From positions 62,001-126,000 of the forward strand of contig NZ_KV917382.1 in the NCBI RefSeq assembly GCF_002019795.1: a DNA stretch of 64,000 bases, written 5' to 3'. The translations under genes were made by a program, and so were the position numbers. Shown piece by piece: positions 7,504 through 16,058 of this stretch (position 1 is the first letter of the stretch; the number at the start of each line of letters is the position of its first letter). Source of the DNA: Bacillus alkalicellulosilyticus (GTDB taxonomy: Bacteria > Bacillota > Bacilli > Bacillales > Bacillaceae_F). Under the pieces are notes generated by a model. That model saw nothing but the letters and a program-made list of their open reading frames with translations, ran no database searches and was not told the DNA's origin.

Positions 7504-9207
7504 ATGGATGCTATGCAAGCAAGTATTACTATGAAAAGAATATTAGAAGATACGAATAGAATTAAGAACAATACCATATGCACTTTAATTGATGGTGATT
7601 GGGGAATAGGTAAAACACATCTCATTAAAAATTATTTTGAACAAGATGAGCAGTACGAAGTAATATACGTTTCTGCATTTGGTAAGAATGCAGTCAAAGA
7701 AATTGAAAATACTCTCCTAATTAACTTAATACCTGGATTTAAGGATGTCAAAGATTTTGGTGGATTTTCAAAACTACTTGGTAACTTTGCAAAAGATATT
7801 GTTGATAAATTTGCTGGAGTGAATATTGAAAATTACTTAAATTCATTTTCAATAGAAGACATTAAGAATCATAAAAAAGATAGTAATAAGAAAATAATAT
7901 GTTTTGATGACATAGAAAGGAAATCTGATTCAATTAATATGAAAGATATGCTTGGTCTTATTGAAAGAGCGTCAATAAATTTCGATGTTGTATTAATTGC
8001 AAATACAATGAAATTTGGAGAGGAAGACTTAAATATATTTAATTCATATAGGGAAAAGGTGGTTGACCATGTTATTAAAATTAATAAGTTAAATAGAGAC
8101 ATATTAAAGGACATTTTAGATGGTGGAGGTGAACTGAATAAAGATGAAATAATTGATATATATCTTGAAAATATACTAGCATTTGGAACGTCTTCAGTAT
8201 ACAAAAGTTATGTTGCTGATAAGATGTATAATTTGAGAATATTTTTGAAGTATTTCGAGATGATTTTACGTGCAAAAGAAAATATTGGGGTTAAAAATAT
8301 TGATATAGAGCTTTTAAGAATGTGTAAAGCAGTTGTATATGATTATTATTTCCAAACAGATTCCAAGGAAAATAAACAAATGAATTTTGATAAATTCAAC
8401 ATTTACAATGATTTAAAGAGAATTTTGTTATTTGAAAATATCTCAAATGATTCCTTTAAATCGTACAAGAACCAAATTTCAGAAATAAGACAAGATATCA
8501 AGACTTTGTATAACTTGTATCGTTTGAATGATGAAGAATTTGGATTTCTTATTAACAAAATTGATGCAAAAATTAGGAGAAATGAATTGGATTATTTTAT
8601 TGACCAAACAAGTACAATTTCTCTCGCAAGCGCATTAGAAGAAAATAAAATACTCGATGCAAAAAGATATAAAGAATTATTAAGGATTGCAATTGAAATT
8701 TATGCACCTAAAGAAAATGCCACTTATGTCCCGTTTAAGAATACCGTATGGAATAATGTTGACATGTACGGTAATGAAATAGAATGTAACAAAAAAGTTA
8801 AGTTGTTTATTGAAGAATTGAATAATAGTTGTAAAGAAAAATACAATAGCTTTATGAATGAAAAAATCAATGATTGTATGCGATTGAAAGATTATGATCA
8901 ATTATTAAAGTTGCTTAAATGTGATGATATTAATGAGCTTTCACAGTTTGAGGTAATATTTGATTACTATTTTTCTAAACTAGAACATCGACATTCTCAA
9001 GAAAACCAAGAAAAAATTGAAAAGCTTATTCATGTAACTAAAAATAGTTTGATAGGAAATTTCTTTGTGGAACGTATCAACAAGGAAGACTCCTTTACTA
9101 ACAAAAAAAAATTTCAGCATTTTGAATACATCTTGGAAATGAAAATGTATCATGAATCTCAAATGGAGCATCAAATAGAAAATCAGATGAATTATCCAGA
9201 GATTTGA
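7504..9207 (+). CDS. KAP-like P-loop NTPase, 567 aa
   Basis: Walker A is GDWGIGKT at residues 31-38 and Walker B is IICFDDIER at about 132-140, both in the style of KAP/STAND P-loop NTPases (typical start GxWGxGKS). The remaining 420 residues are helical, Lys/Glu-rich and without a recognised effector domain. KAP-type NTPases occur in membrane-linked signalling and in anti-phage systems. The ATG follows TAGGAGTGG. The neighbouring nuclease-like pseudogene suggests this was part of a defence module. Local base composition is very AT-rich. Confidence 0.75.
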   Translation: MDAMQASITMKRILEDTNRIKNNTICTLIDGDWGIGKTHLIKNYFEQDEQYEVIYVSAFGKNAVKEIENTLLINLIPGFKDVKDFGGFSKLLGNFAKDIVDKFAGVNIENYLNSFSIEDIKNHKKDSNKKIICFDDIERKSDSINMKDMLGLIERASINFDVVLIANTMKFGEEDLNIFNSYREKVVDHVIKINKLNRDILKDILDGGGELNKDEIIDIYLENILAFGTSSVYKSYVADKMYNLRIFLKYFEMILRAKENIGVKNIDIELLRMCKAVVYDYYFQTDSKENKQMNFDKFNIYNDLKRILLFENISNDSFKSYKNQISEIRQDIKTLYNLYRLNDEEFGFLINKIDAKIRRNELDYFIDQTSTISLASALEENKILDAKRYKELLRIAIEIYAPKENATYVPFKNTVWNNVDMYGNEIECNKKVKLFIEELNNSCKEKYNSFMNEKINDCMRLKDYDQLLKLLKCDDINELSQFEVIFDYYFSKLEHRHSQENQEKIEKLIHVTKNSLIGNFFVERINKEDSFTNKKKFQHFEYILEMKMYHESQMEHQIENQMNYPEI

Positions 9208-9431
9208 TTTTTTAATATACAAATTATTTGATGTTGCATACAACCATATTATTAATAAATTTCAAAAACCTTGCACCTTTCTCTATTAAAGAGTGCGATT
9301 TCCTTTATGTTCAGGTCAATATTGAGTATTACACGTCGGAGAATAGCTATTTATGTTAATAGGAACTATACTAATTTCAAAATAACATATTTGATATAGA
9401 GAAAATTGAAGTGGGGGTTGTTGTTGTCTAT

Positions 9432-10556
9432 ATGAATTATAGGAAGTTAGAATTGTTTATATTATTGGCTAATGATGAAAAATTGCCCGCCCCCTAATTT
9501 TAAAACAATTCTTAATGATGAACTACCATATGTGAGGGAAGTTTTTTTAAATTGGGCAAACGTTTTTGTAGATAGAGATGGAAAATTAATACGTGAACTT
9601 CAAACTACTTTTAATTCAAGTTTCTGGGAACTTTATCTTTTCAGCGTTCTTAAACATTTAAATCTTGAAGTGGATTTTACGAAAAATAGACCTGACTTTA
9701 TTTTGAAGGGAAATGACCCTTTTTGTATTGAGGCAACAATAGCAAGCCATCCGAACCGTGGGCAAGCAGAATGGGATAGAAGATATACTGAAGAGGAAAT
9801 GAAAAATTGACCAAAAGAAAAAGTTGTTGATAACTCAACTCTAAGATTGGCGAATGCTTTTATTTCAAAATCGAAGCATTACAAAAACTCCTATTCAAAA
9901 CTAGACTATGTTAAGGACTTACCATTTGTAATAGCAATAGCCCCATTTGATTCTCCATACTTTTTTTGCAGAACCATCAGGCGATCCGTAGAGTTTTATA
10001 TGGTTTCGATCGAATAATTGCTATTGATTGGAATGAATTAGAAAGAGAAGTTATTAATGAGGTTAACTTGACGGATATTAACAAAGAGAATGGTGCAAAA
10101 GTACCATTAGGATACTTTAATAATGATGAACACTCCCACGTTAGTGCAGTTATATTTAGTACAGTGGCAACAGCAGGTAAAGCTAGAATGGTTAGTAATG
10201 ACCCGAGATTAATTATTTCTAGTAACAAAAGGTACAATGACTACGGAACGCAACCAATATTCGAGATTTTAGAAAAGCAAGAAGCGAATGAACATTTTTT
10301 GGATGGGCTGGTTGTGTTTCATAATCCAAACGCTATAAAACCTTTTCGTGTTGAACAATTTTATCATCCAATCATTTCGCACGTTTCCAATGATATTTCT
10401 GATATACCACATAGAACCTTATTTCAGCGAGAAGTAATAGTAATAAGGAATTCACACAGCTGGTCGAAAAAAAGGAAAAGACAAAAGGGAGAGGAAATTA
10501 AGAAATTTTTGTTTAAAAACATAGAGGAAAATGAGTTCCCTGTATTGTATAATTAG
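9432..10556 (+). pseudogene. broken nuclease-like gene (several frameshifts and a stop)
   Basis: Conceptual translation must switch frame at least three times. From ATG 9432 the frame reads MNYRKLELFILLANDEKLPAP and must shift at a C run near 9490. It then continues through 9808, where an in-frame TGA occurs, and shifts twice more near the T run at 9961 and near 9985 before YGFDRIIAIDW. The N-terminal part has the layout of a restriction-like fold (FWELYLFSVLKHL, RPDFIL, CIEAT). The lesions look like true decay. The original protein would have been about 370 aa. It lies downstream of the NTPase. Confidence 0.7.
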
Positions 10557-10639
10557 ATGATAATTACCTATTAAAGAGTATTTTCCTTTAAGGAAAATAC
10601 TTAGTAACCAAAGTGTAAATATCCATGTAAATAACTATC

Positions 10640-10669
10640 TTCAATAATCGGGCACGATTATTGAAGAAG
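10640..10669. repeat. palindromic dispersed repeat, copy 2
   Basis: A 10-bp perfect inverted repeat (TTCAATAATC / GATTATTGAA) flanks GGGCAC and is followed by GAAG. It matches the arrangement of the repeat at 7283-7312. A degenerate related block (CTTCCTCAAC ... TTTGTTGAATAAG) follows at about 10679-10710. Confidence 0.7.
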
Positions 10670-10781
10670 CATCACTTTTCTTCCTCAACGAGTGCTATGT
10701 TTGTTGAATAAGAGCAACTAATAACTAAAAGTTTGTTGCACAGCATTCCTGTAGTGCGTTAATTTGGACTTTGAAAAAAAT

Positions 10782-10845
10782 AGAGCTCCTCAGTAAGATA
10801 AGAGTATAGATACCACTCTAAAACTCAAATCTAAGGAGGAGCTCT
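10782..10845 (+). promoter_or_regulatory. inverted repeat masking the IS110 ribosome site
   Basis: AGAGCTCCTC at 10782-10791 is the exact reverse complement of GAGGAGCTCT at 10836-10845, which contains the ribosome binding site of the transposase (ATG 10849). In a transcript that includes both arms the site would be base-paired. This resembles protection of insertion-sequence transposases from read-through translation. Confidence 0.75.
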
Positions 10846-10848
10846 TAT

Positions 10849-12123
10849 ATGAAGTTTAAAATGCAAGACAAACAAAATCAACTAATTGAAAGGATTTCCG
10901 ATAAACATCTCGTTGTTGGTGTGGATATTGCCCAACAAACGCATGTAGCACGAGCTGTAAATTATCGTGGTATTGTCGTCGGTGACCCTCTCACTTTTGA
11001 AAATAACGAGAATGGTTTCGCTAGGTTAATAGAATGGATTAATCATTTAAAACTTTTAAAAGGATTGAAGACTGAAATAGTAGGGATGGAACCTACTGGA
11101 CATTACTGGTTGAGTCTATCTAAATGGCTATATGGTCAGGATATTGATGTAGTTACCGTTAATCCTCACCATGTGAAAAGAAACAAAGAAAATCGTGATA
11201 ATACCCAATCTAAAAGTGATAAAAAGGATGCCCTTGTGATTGCAGATATGGTCAAGAATGGGTATTACTCCTTTATACGACCCAATTCTGAAGCTTTTGA
11301 AAAGCTCCGAGTACTAATGGCTAACCGAGATGTAATCGTCAAACGCCTCACCAGTTCTATTAACCAAATAAATCGTTGGGTAGATATTGTCTTCCCTGAA
11401 CTTCGAGAAGTATTTAAAGATGTAAAAGCTAAGGGGGCAATCGCAACACTTCGGTTATTTCCTACACCTTCAGAACTATGTTCCATGAAAGCTCATGATA
11501 TTGTGGAAGGTTGGAAAACAGTGATGAAACGTCACGCAGGACTTAAAAAAGCACAATCGCTAATTGATTTAGCCAAAAGTTCTGTTGGTAGTAAACAAGC
11601 TCATGAAGCCTATAAGCTGCACTTGGAACATTTACTTGAAGAATTTGATTTAGCAAAAATCCAACTCGAAAGAGTAGAAAAAGAAGTCACTTCCGTACTT
11701 GACCAAATTACTTTCGCTAAAAAAGTACTTGCCATTGAGGGAATTAGTGAAATTTCATTGGCGGGTATTTTAGGAGAATCTGGTGATTTAAGTGGCTTCG
11801 CGCATGGTAATTCTCTATTACGGCATGCGGGTTTGCATCTGGTAGAAGCAAGCTCAGGTAAATGGAAAGGACAAATTGTAGTCTCTAAACGTGGGAGATC
11901 TCGACTAAGGCGCTTTTTATTTTTAACGACATTAAGTCTTGTGAGCAATAACTCTGATTTCAAGCAGATTCATTTTAATAATGTTAACGTCAAAAAGATG
12001 AAAAAAATGAAATCTATCATGAAACTCGTAGGAAAACTAGCAAGAATATTGGTGGCAATAGCTAAAAGTAATGAACCATATTGTTCTCAGAAAGTACAAC
12101 CATTAGTACCTATAGCAGCTTAA
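10849..12123 (+). mobile_element. IS110-family transposase, 424 aa
   Basis: This DEDD-type RuvC-like transposase of the IS110 family carries VVGVDIAQQTH (first Asp), GMEPTGHYW (Glu) and SDKKDALVIAD (Asp residues) in the N-terminal domain. The C-terminal Tnp20 domain has LAIEGISEISLAGILGE and the conserved Ser in KRGRSRLRRFLF. Length is normal and the frame intact, so it is probably functional. IS110 elements lack clear terminal repeats, so the element ends are not defined. Long non-coding DNA lies on both sides, as expected for bridge-RNA-using elements. Confidence 0.93.
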
Positions 12124-12667
12124 TTCTAATCGTAAGCTAAGTATGGCTTTAAAGTAATTAAAAGCAGTTTAATAATTCTTGAATGTTGGCTTATTCGTAG
12201 GATTACAGAGAAAGCACGGAGTACTGGAATCCGTTGTACCTAAGGGCACAGACCCGTTTGCGCAGCAAAACCGGCCTCCACCCCTTGGATAGGCATGACG
12301 AAGGAATGAGAGGGCAAAAGACCCGTTGAGACATGGGAGGGATAGCCTCCAGGGGCGGCGTGGAGAATGCGTGCAGTATATCATGGAAATAAATGGAGTT
12401 AATGTTGACTCCTCTATTCCCGCATGCCTTCATGTAGCCTTTATTATCAAAACTCATTCCATTCATCCGTCATTGTTCTTAGAAGTGGTCTGAAATCCTG
12501 CGAATAAGCGAGCATTTGTGAGTAAATAGAATCTAACTGAGGGAGTACAACGATACTGTTAATTGCATCAAGACGACCACTGAAAAGGTGTTCGCATAGT
12601 ATGCATATTAATCAAGTCATTTAGTAAAAAATACCCTTATGATGAAGTAAAGTCGGGGGTGTTTTCT
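12124..12667. other. non-coding region downstream of the IS110 transposase
   Basis: About 540 bp without a credible gene, visibly richer in G and C than its surroundings between 12205 and 12480. It contains the 321-bp inverted-repeat unit (12189-12509). Reading frames on the minus strand here lack ribosome sites and are rejected. The segment could include the right end of the IS110 element and a structured RNA. Confidence 0.6.
12189..12509. repeat. 321-bp unit with 21-bp imperfect terminal inverted repeats
   Basis: GCTTATTCGTAGGATT at 12189-12204 faces AATCCTGCGAATAAGC at 12494-12509 (15 of 16 paired), and the match extends inward as CAGA/TCTG to about 21 bp with two mismatches. The interior is more GC-rich and can form local hairpins. 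It may be a MITE-like unit or the closing stem of a long structured RNA. No flanking target duplication is obvious. Confidence 0.6.
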
Positions 12668-13105
12668 GTGCTATATACAACAATAGTTATAGTTGTTCTT
12701 TTAATTTTTTTGTGGTTCATGCCTAAACATATAAAGAGACGTGATATGTATATCATTTGGATTAGTTTCTCTTTTCTTGAGATTGTGGTTGATTACTATT
12801 TGGGGCATACGTTGGAGTTATATCATTTTGCTGAAGAAGCTGAAAAGCTTAGTCTAGAAGCATTTACCACTAAACTTTTTATGTCACCTCTATTTGCAAT
12901 TCCTTTTTTGAATTTTATGCCTAATAAATTTTCTCCTTTCATACCTTATTGGTTATTGTGGGCAGCCTTTGCTACTTTCTTTGAATGGACAACCGTACAC
13001 ACTGGTTATTTAACCTATACAGGTTGGAAATTGTGGTATTCAGCTATATTTTATACATTTATCTTTCCAATAGTTAGGTGGCATTATTATTACATTAAGC
13101 ACTAG
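12668..13105 (+). CDS. CBO0543-type integral membrane protein, 145 aa
   Basis: Four to five hydrophobic helices are interrupted by DYYLGHTLELY, FEWTTVHTGYLTY and a C-terminal VRWHYYY, a pattern I associate with the uncharacterised CBO0543 family of Bacillus and Clostridium membrane proteins. I place the start at GTG 12668, because the upstream GTG at 12659 lies within the GGGGGTG ribosome site. A second, frameshifted member of the same family lies at 27079-27550. Confidence 0.65.
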   Translation: MLYTTIVIVVLLIFLWFMPKHIKRRDMYIIWISFSFLEIVVDYYLGHTLELYHFAEEAEKLSLEAFTTKLFMSPLFAIPFLNFMPNKFSPFIPYWLLWAAFATFFEWTTVHTGYLTYTGWKLWYSAIFYTFIFPIVRWHYYYIKH

Positions 13106-13106
13106 T

Positions 13107-13226
13107 AAAAAATTACCTAAAACTATTGGAGATTACAAGAAACAAGCAGAGCTGTTAGGTGTTTCAATGCAAGAAATACAAACATTATGGGGGTTTCATT
13201 CATATTTTTGGGGTTCAGAGGAGTAA
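13107..13226 (+). pseudogene. gene remnant (C-terminal fragment)
   Basis: A short open frame ending at TAA 13224-13226 reads KLPKTIGDYKKQAELLGVSM, then EIQTLWGFHSYFWGSEE. It looks protein-like but has no start codon or ribosome site and begins right after the preceding gene. It is probably the truncated end of a lost gene. Family unknown. Confidence 0.35.
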
Positions 13227-13314
13227 TCTTAGTTTTTATATTTACTTAGAAAGCTCTGTCTGATAGTCTACTACTAAAAGACCAAATACACTTTTGAGTG
13301 TAAGGGAGAAAATT

Positions 13315-14298
13315 ATGTCTACTCATAGCCAATATATTAAAACTAAAGAAGTTGCAGAGATATTAAAAGTAACAGTTGCAACAGTCTATAAGTATGTTAA
13401 AGAGAAAAAGTTAAAACCAGTGTATGAAGATTCTTGGCAAATAGACGAAACCTTATTATTTCGTCCAGAAGATGTTGAGCAACTTAAGGAGGAACTCACA
13501 AAGCCAGGATATACAACAGGAGATGTAGCAAAAGAGTTAGGTATTCATCCGACAACGGTAGCGATATATATAAAAAAAGGCATACTAAAAGCTGAAAAGC
13601 AAAAATACCAAGGTAGAGAACTCTATTTTATTTCAGAGGTAGAATTAAAAAACTTTAAAGATAGAACTAAAAAAACAAGGTCTGATAGTAAACAGTTCTA
13701 TACTAGAGACTTAACATATTTTCTGTTCCAGTCTTATCATAATGATAGTACTCATGATTTCGGGAGAATAGTAGAGGTAAATGATAATGATTGTACCCTA
13801 GTAACCCTTACAGGAAAAGAGATTCAGTTATCTCAAGATTCAACCCATGGTTTTAAGAGTCAATACAAGCTTATTGATAAGCCCTATAATACAAAAAAAG
13901 GGTATGTAAAATTTTTATTTCCTAAACCATTAAACATTTCTCATGCCATTTATGAAACGATAGAGCAATTATTAGTAGCAGCTGGACCACAAAACTGTAA
14001 ACTAACTCAAACAGAAGACAGTATCCTATTTGAAATCAAACCTACTTTCATTGAAATAAATGACGTAGATTTATTCACAAGGATGAGTACTATATTAAAG
14101 CATGGTGTAAAAGAGGGTGAAGTTTTTATAAGGCACGATGGTATCTTCTTAAAAGGAAATTTGGTCCCTTTAACTATCCATGTACCCAAGAACTTTAAAG
14201 AACAATTAAAGAAGAATGCACATAAAGCGGATATGACACTTGAGGAATATGGATACACCCTTATGAAAGAGAGGCTAGATATTAAAAGTGATGAATAA
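13315..14298 (+). CDS. DNA-binding protein with two MerR/excisionase-type HTH units, 327 aa
   Basis: Two successive winged-HTH-like segments are visible: IKTKEVAEILKVTVATVYKY (about residues 7-26) and YTTGDVAKELGIHPTTVAIY (about 66-85). Each is followed by a wing-like region, as in excisionase and MerR helix-turn-helix domains. The C-terminal 200 residues are unrecognised. I chose ATG 13315, six bases after AAGGGAG, over GTG 13294. A strong terminator follows at 14399. The protein could regulate plasmid genes or act as a replication or segregation accessory. Confidence 0.75.
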   Translation: MSTHSQYIKTKEVAEILKVTVATVYKYVKEKKLKPVYEDSWQIDETLLFRPEDVEQLKEELTKPGYTTGDVAKELGIHPTTVAIYIKKGILKAEKQKYQGRELYFISEVELKNFKDRTKKTRSDSKQFYTRDLTYFLFQSYHNDSTHDFGRIVEVNDNDCTLVTLTGKEIQLSQDSTHGFKSQYKLIDKPYNTKKGYVKFLFPKPLNISHAIYETIEQLLVAAGPQNCKLTQTEDSILFEIKPTFIEINDVDLFTRMSTILKHGVKEGEVFIRHDGIFLKGNLVPLTIHVPKNFKEQLKKNAHKADMTLEEYGYTLMKERLDIKSDE

Positions 14299-14353
14299 TT
14301 GCAAAACAACCAAATGCAATATTTTTTCATATAATAAAACATGACAAAATTAC

Positions 14354-14449
14354 CAAAGAAATGTATTATAGTAGTATCAATTTAATTACTGGCCTAACGC
14401 CCATAATGAATTCGACCCTTCAAGGGGTCTTATCCATTATGGGCTTTTT
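14354..14449 (+). promoter_or_regulatory. promoter plus short hairpin-terminated transcript (attenuator-like)
   Basis: ATGACA and TATTAT with a 17-nt spacer precede a perfect 10-bp stem (GCCCATAATG 14399-14408 / CATTATGGGC 14435-14444) and a T run. The predicted RNA is only about 70 nt. It either terminates the upstream gene or acts as an attenuator for the gene at 14502. A similar arrangement with a related CGCCC...AATG stem occurs at 25313-25424. Confidence 0.6.
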
Positions 14450-14501
14450 GTCTTTAAAGGGATTCTAACTATATAAATAGTGAAATGGAGGTTTTATTCC
14501 G

Positions 14502-14750
14502 GTGTTACACAGTGAGAAACAGATTGAAGAAAAGAAAAAGATAGATAAGATAGAATCCATCCTTAACCACCAGGTAGAAGGGGAGGCTTTTATCCTTACT
14601 CCGTCAAGAGAATGGAAACAGATTGTTCTTAAGCACTTCAATCAAGTTCATAGGGGAGAGTTAGGAATCAAAGAACTATTAACAATTTTAAAAGAAAAGG
14701 GTGTTCGATTCTCTCAAAAAGACAGTTTAGTTGAGTACCCCGTTAAATAA
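14502..14750 (+). CDS. small hypothetical protein, 82 aa
   Basis: This soluble, charged, helical protein is of unknown family. GTG at 14502 lies 10 nt after GGAGG. It sits between the attenuator-like hairpin at 14399 and the nuclease gene, and may be co-transcribed with the latter, whose start is 61 bp downstream. No motif is visible. Confidence 0.55.
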   Translation: MLHSEKQIEEKKKIDKIESILNHQVEGEAFILTPSREWKQIVLKHFNQVHRGELGIKELLTILKEKGVRFSQKDSLVEYPVK

Positions 14751-14811
14751 TGTCTTACATACATTGCTAAGGTTAGTAAAAAAGATAATCCATTTCAAAG
14801 GGAGTGTATAA

Positions 14812-15651
14812 ATGAATAAATCTAAAGTATTTTTCTTATCATTTACCATGTTAGTAGTTGTTGCTTGCCAACCCGTTGAAAAACTTCCTCACCATCGAGA
14901 AGAACCAGTCCTCCTTAAAGAAGAAATAACAGTGGATGTTTCAGCTGAATTTCATGAACGCGAAAAAATTGAAAAAGAAAGCTTGGTTACATCGTCTGAT
15001 ATAAAGTCAGACTTGGACAAAGGAAACTGGCTTATAGGTACTGTTGAAAGGGTTATAGATGGCGACACAGTTATAGTAAATGACTTAGACTTTTCCTTAT
15101 TGAAAGATGAAAAAATCTCATCTCGTTTAGCATCAATGGATAATTCTGTTCGTGTTCGATTTTTAGCAATTGATACCCCGGAATACACTGATGAAGTTGA
15201 ATTGTTTGGTAAAGAAAGTACGGAATTTGTGAAGGATTTGGTAGAGGGACAAGCTATCTATTTAGAGATAGACCCAAAGGCTGATTTTGACCGTTTTGAC
15301 AGATCATTAGCCCATGTATTTACCGAGAATGGAACTAATGTACAAGAGGCTCTTTTAGCTAATGGTTTGGCAAGGGTAGCTTACCTTTTTGATGAATATA
15401 AATATGTTGACCTGTATTTAAAAGCTCAAGAAAGAGCAATGACAAATAAATTAAATGTTCATTCCATAGATGGTTATGTAACAGATAAAGGATTTGATAT
15501 GAGTGTCATTCCCAGAGATGAAGCCAGCTTATCAGACATTAGTGTAACTGGATTGACCATAGAGGATGTTATTAGACTTTTAAAAAAAGTAAACGACCAC
15601 GGAATGCCACGGCGTTCAGATATACCACCCTTTCTTAGATTTAATAGATAA
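14812..15651 (+). CDS. secreted lipoprotein nuclease (staphylococcal-nuclease fold), 279 aa
   Basis: A Ca-dependent nuclease of the SNase/thermonuclease family, anchored outside the membrane. The N-terminus has a lipoprotein signal with lipobox VVAC (Cys19). The SNase domain (about residues 72-225) shows RVIDGDTV, VRFLAIDTPE (Arg and Asp), FGKES (catalytic Glu) and DRFDRSLAHVF (second Arg). All expected catalytic positions are present. Such enzymes degrade extracellular nucleic acid and often accompany conjugative plasmids. The ATG follows AAGGGAG. The C-terminal 50 residues are unassigned. Confidence 0.9.
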   Translation: MNKSKVFFLSFTMLVVVACQPVEKLPHHREEPVLLKEEITVDVSAEFHEREKIEKESLVTSSDIKSDLDKGNWLIGTVERVIDGDTVIVNDLDFSLLKDEKISSRLASMDNSVRVRFLAIDTPEYTDEVELFGKESTEFVKDLVEGQAIYLEIDPKADFDRFDRSLAHVFTENGTNVQEALLANGLARVAYLFDEYKYVDLYLKAQERAMTNKLNVHSIDGYVTDKGFDMSVIPRDEASLSDISVTGLTIEDVIRLLKKVNDHGMPRRSDIPPFLRFNR

Positions 15652-15660
15652 AGAGCTTAA

Positions 15661-15792
15661 GTGAGTTTTGTTCATGTAATAAATGATATTGAAATTGGTT
15701 TTACTACTATAGAAGCAGAAGTAATCCCTAAAATTCTGCTAGTATTAAAAAAGCAATGTAATTGTTTAGGAAAAGGAAGAGGTATTTTGTAG
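15661..15792 (+). CDS. possible short protein, 43 aa
   Basis: The GTG at 15661 opens a 43-codon frame five bases after AAAGAG. The sequence is plausible but unrecognised (FTTIEAEVIPKILLVLKK, then CNCLGKGRGIL). It follows the nuclease gene by only 9 bp and could be its operon partner, or it could be a chance frame. Confidence 0.3.
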   Translation: MSFVHVINDIEIGFTTIEAEVIPKILLVLKKQCNCLGKGRGIL

Positions 15793-15820
15793 TTAATTTC
15801 AAATTTGTTCAGTGAGCGGA

Positions 15821-15920
15821 GTACATTTGGCTAACCATTCAGTAGTACTTTAGGGTTTGGTCAATAACAAAGGCTGCCCAGCTTTAGTACTAACCACCCG
15901 TTGTAAAGGGTGGTTTTGAT
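15821..15920 (+). mobile_element. orphan right end of an IS200-type element
   Basis: This 100-bp stretch aligns by eye with the last codons of tnpA and the right end of the intact IS200-type element at about 33995-34094. Shared blocks are CTTTAGGGTTTGGTCA, AACAAAGGCT, ACCACCCG and GGGTGGTTTTGAT. The terminal hairpin is preserved in form. The transposase body and left end are missing, so it is a relic. Confidence 0.8.
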
Positions 15921-16058
15921 GTGAGACTTTATAGACAGCCCTATACGCTCCGCTTCGTGGTTGACAAAACCTATGAAACTTTCGAGAAAAAGACTGGAAA
16001 GATTTGATTCAGCAAAATTTCTAAACGATAGAAAATTATTAATTATTCATATAGTACG

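Noticed and set aside
7869-9243. several long minus-strand frames across the NTPase gene
   Set aside because: They mirror a strongly AT-rich coding sequence, have no ribosome sites and no recognisable protein pattern.
12169-12466. minus-strand frames downstream of the IS110 transposase
   Set aside because: They lie in the structured non-coding unit, have no ribosome sites and no protein-like composition.
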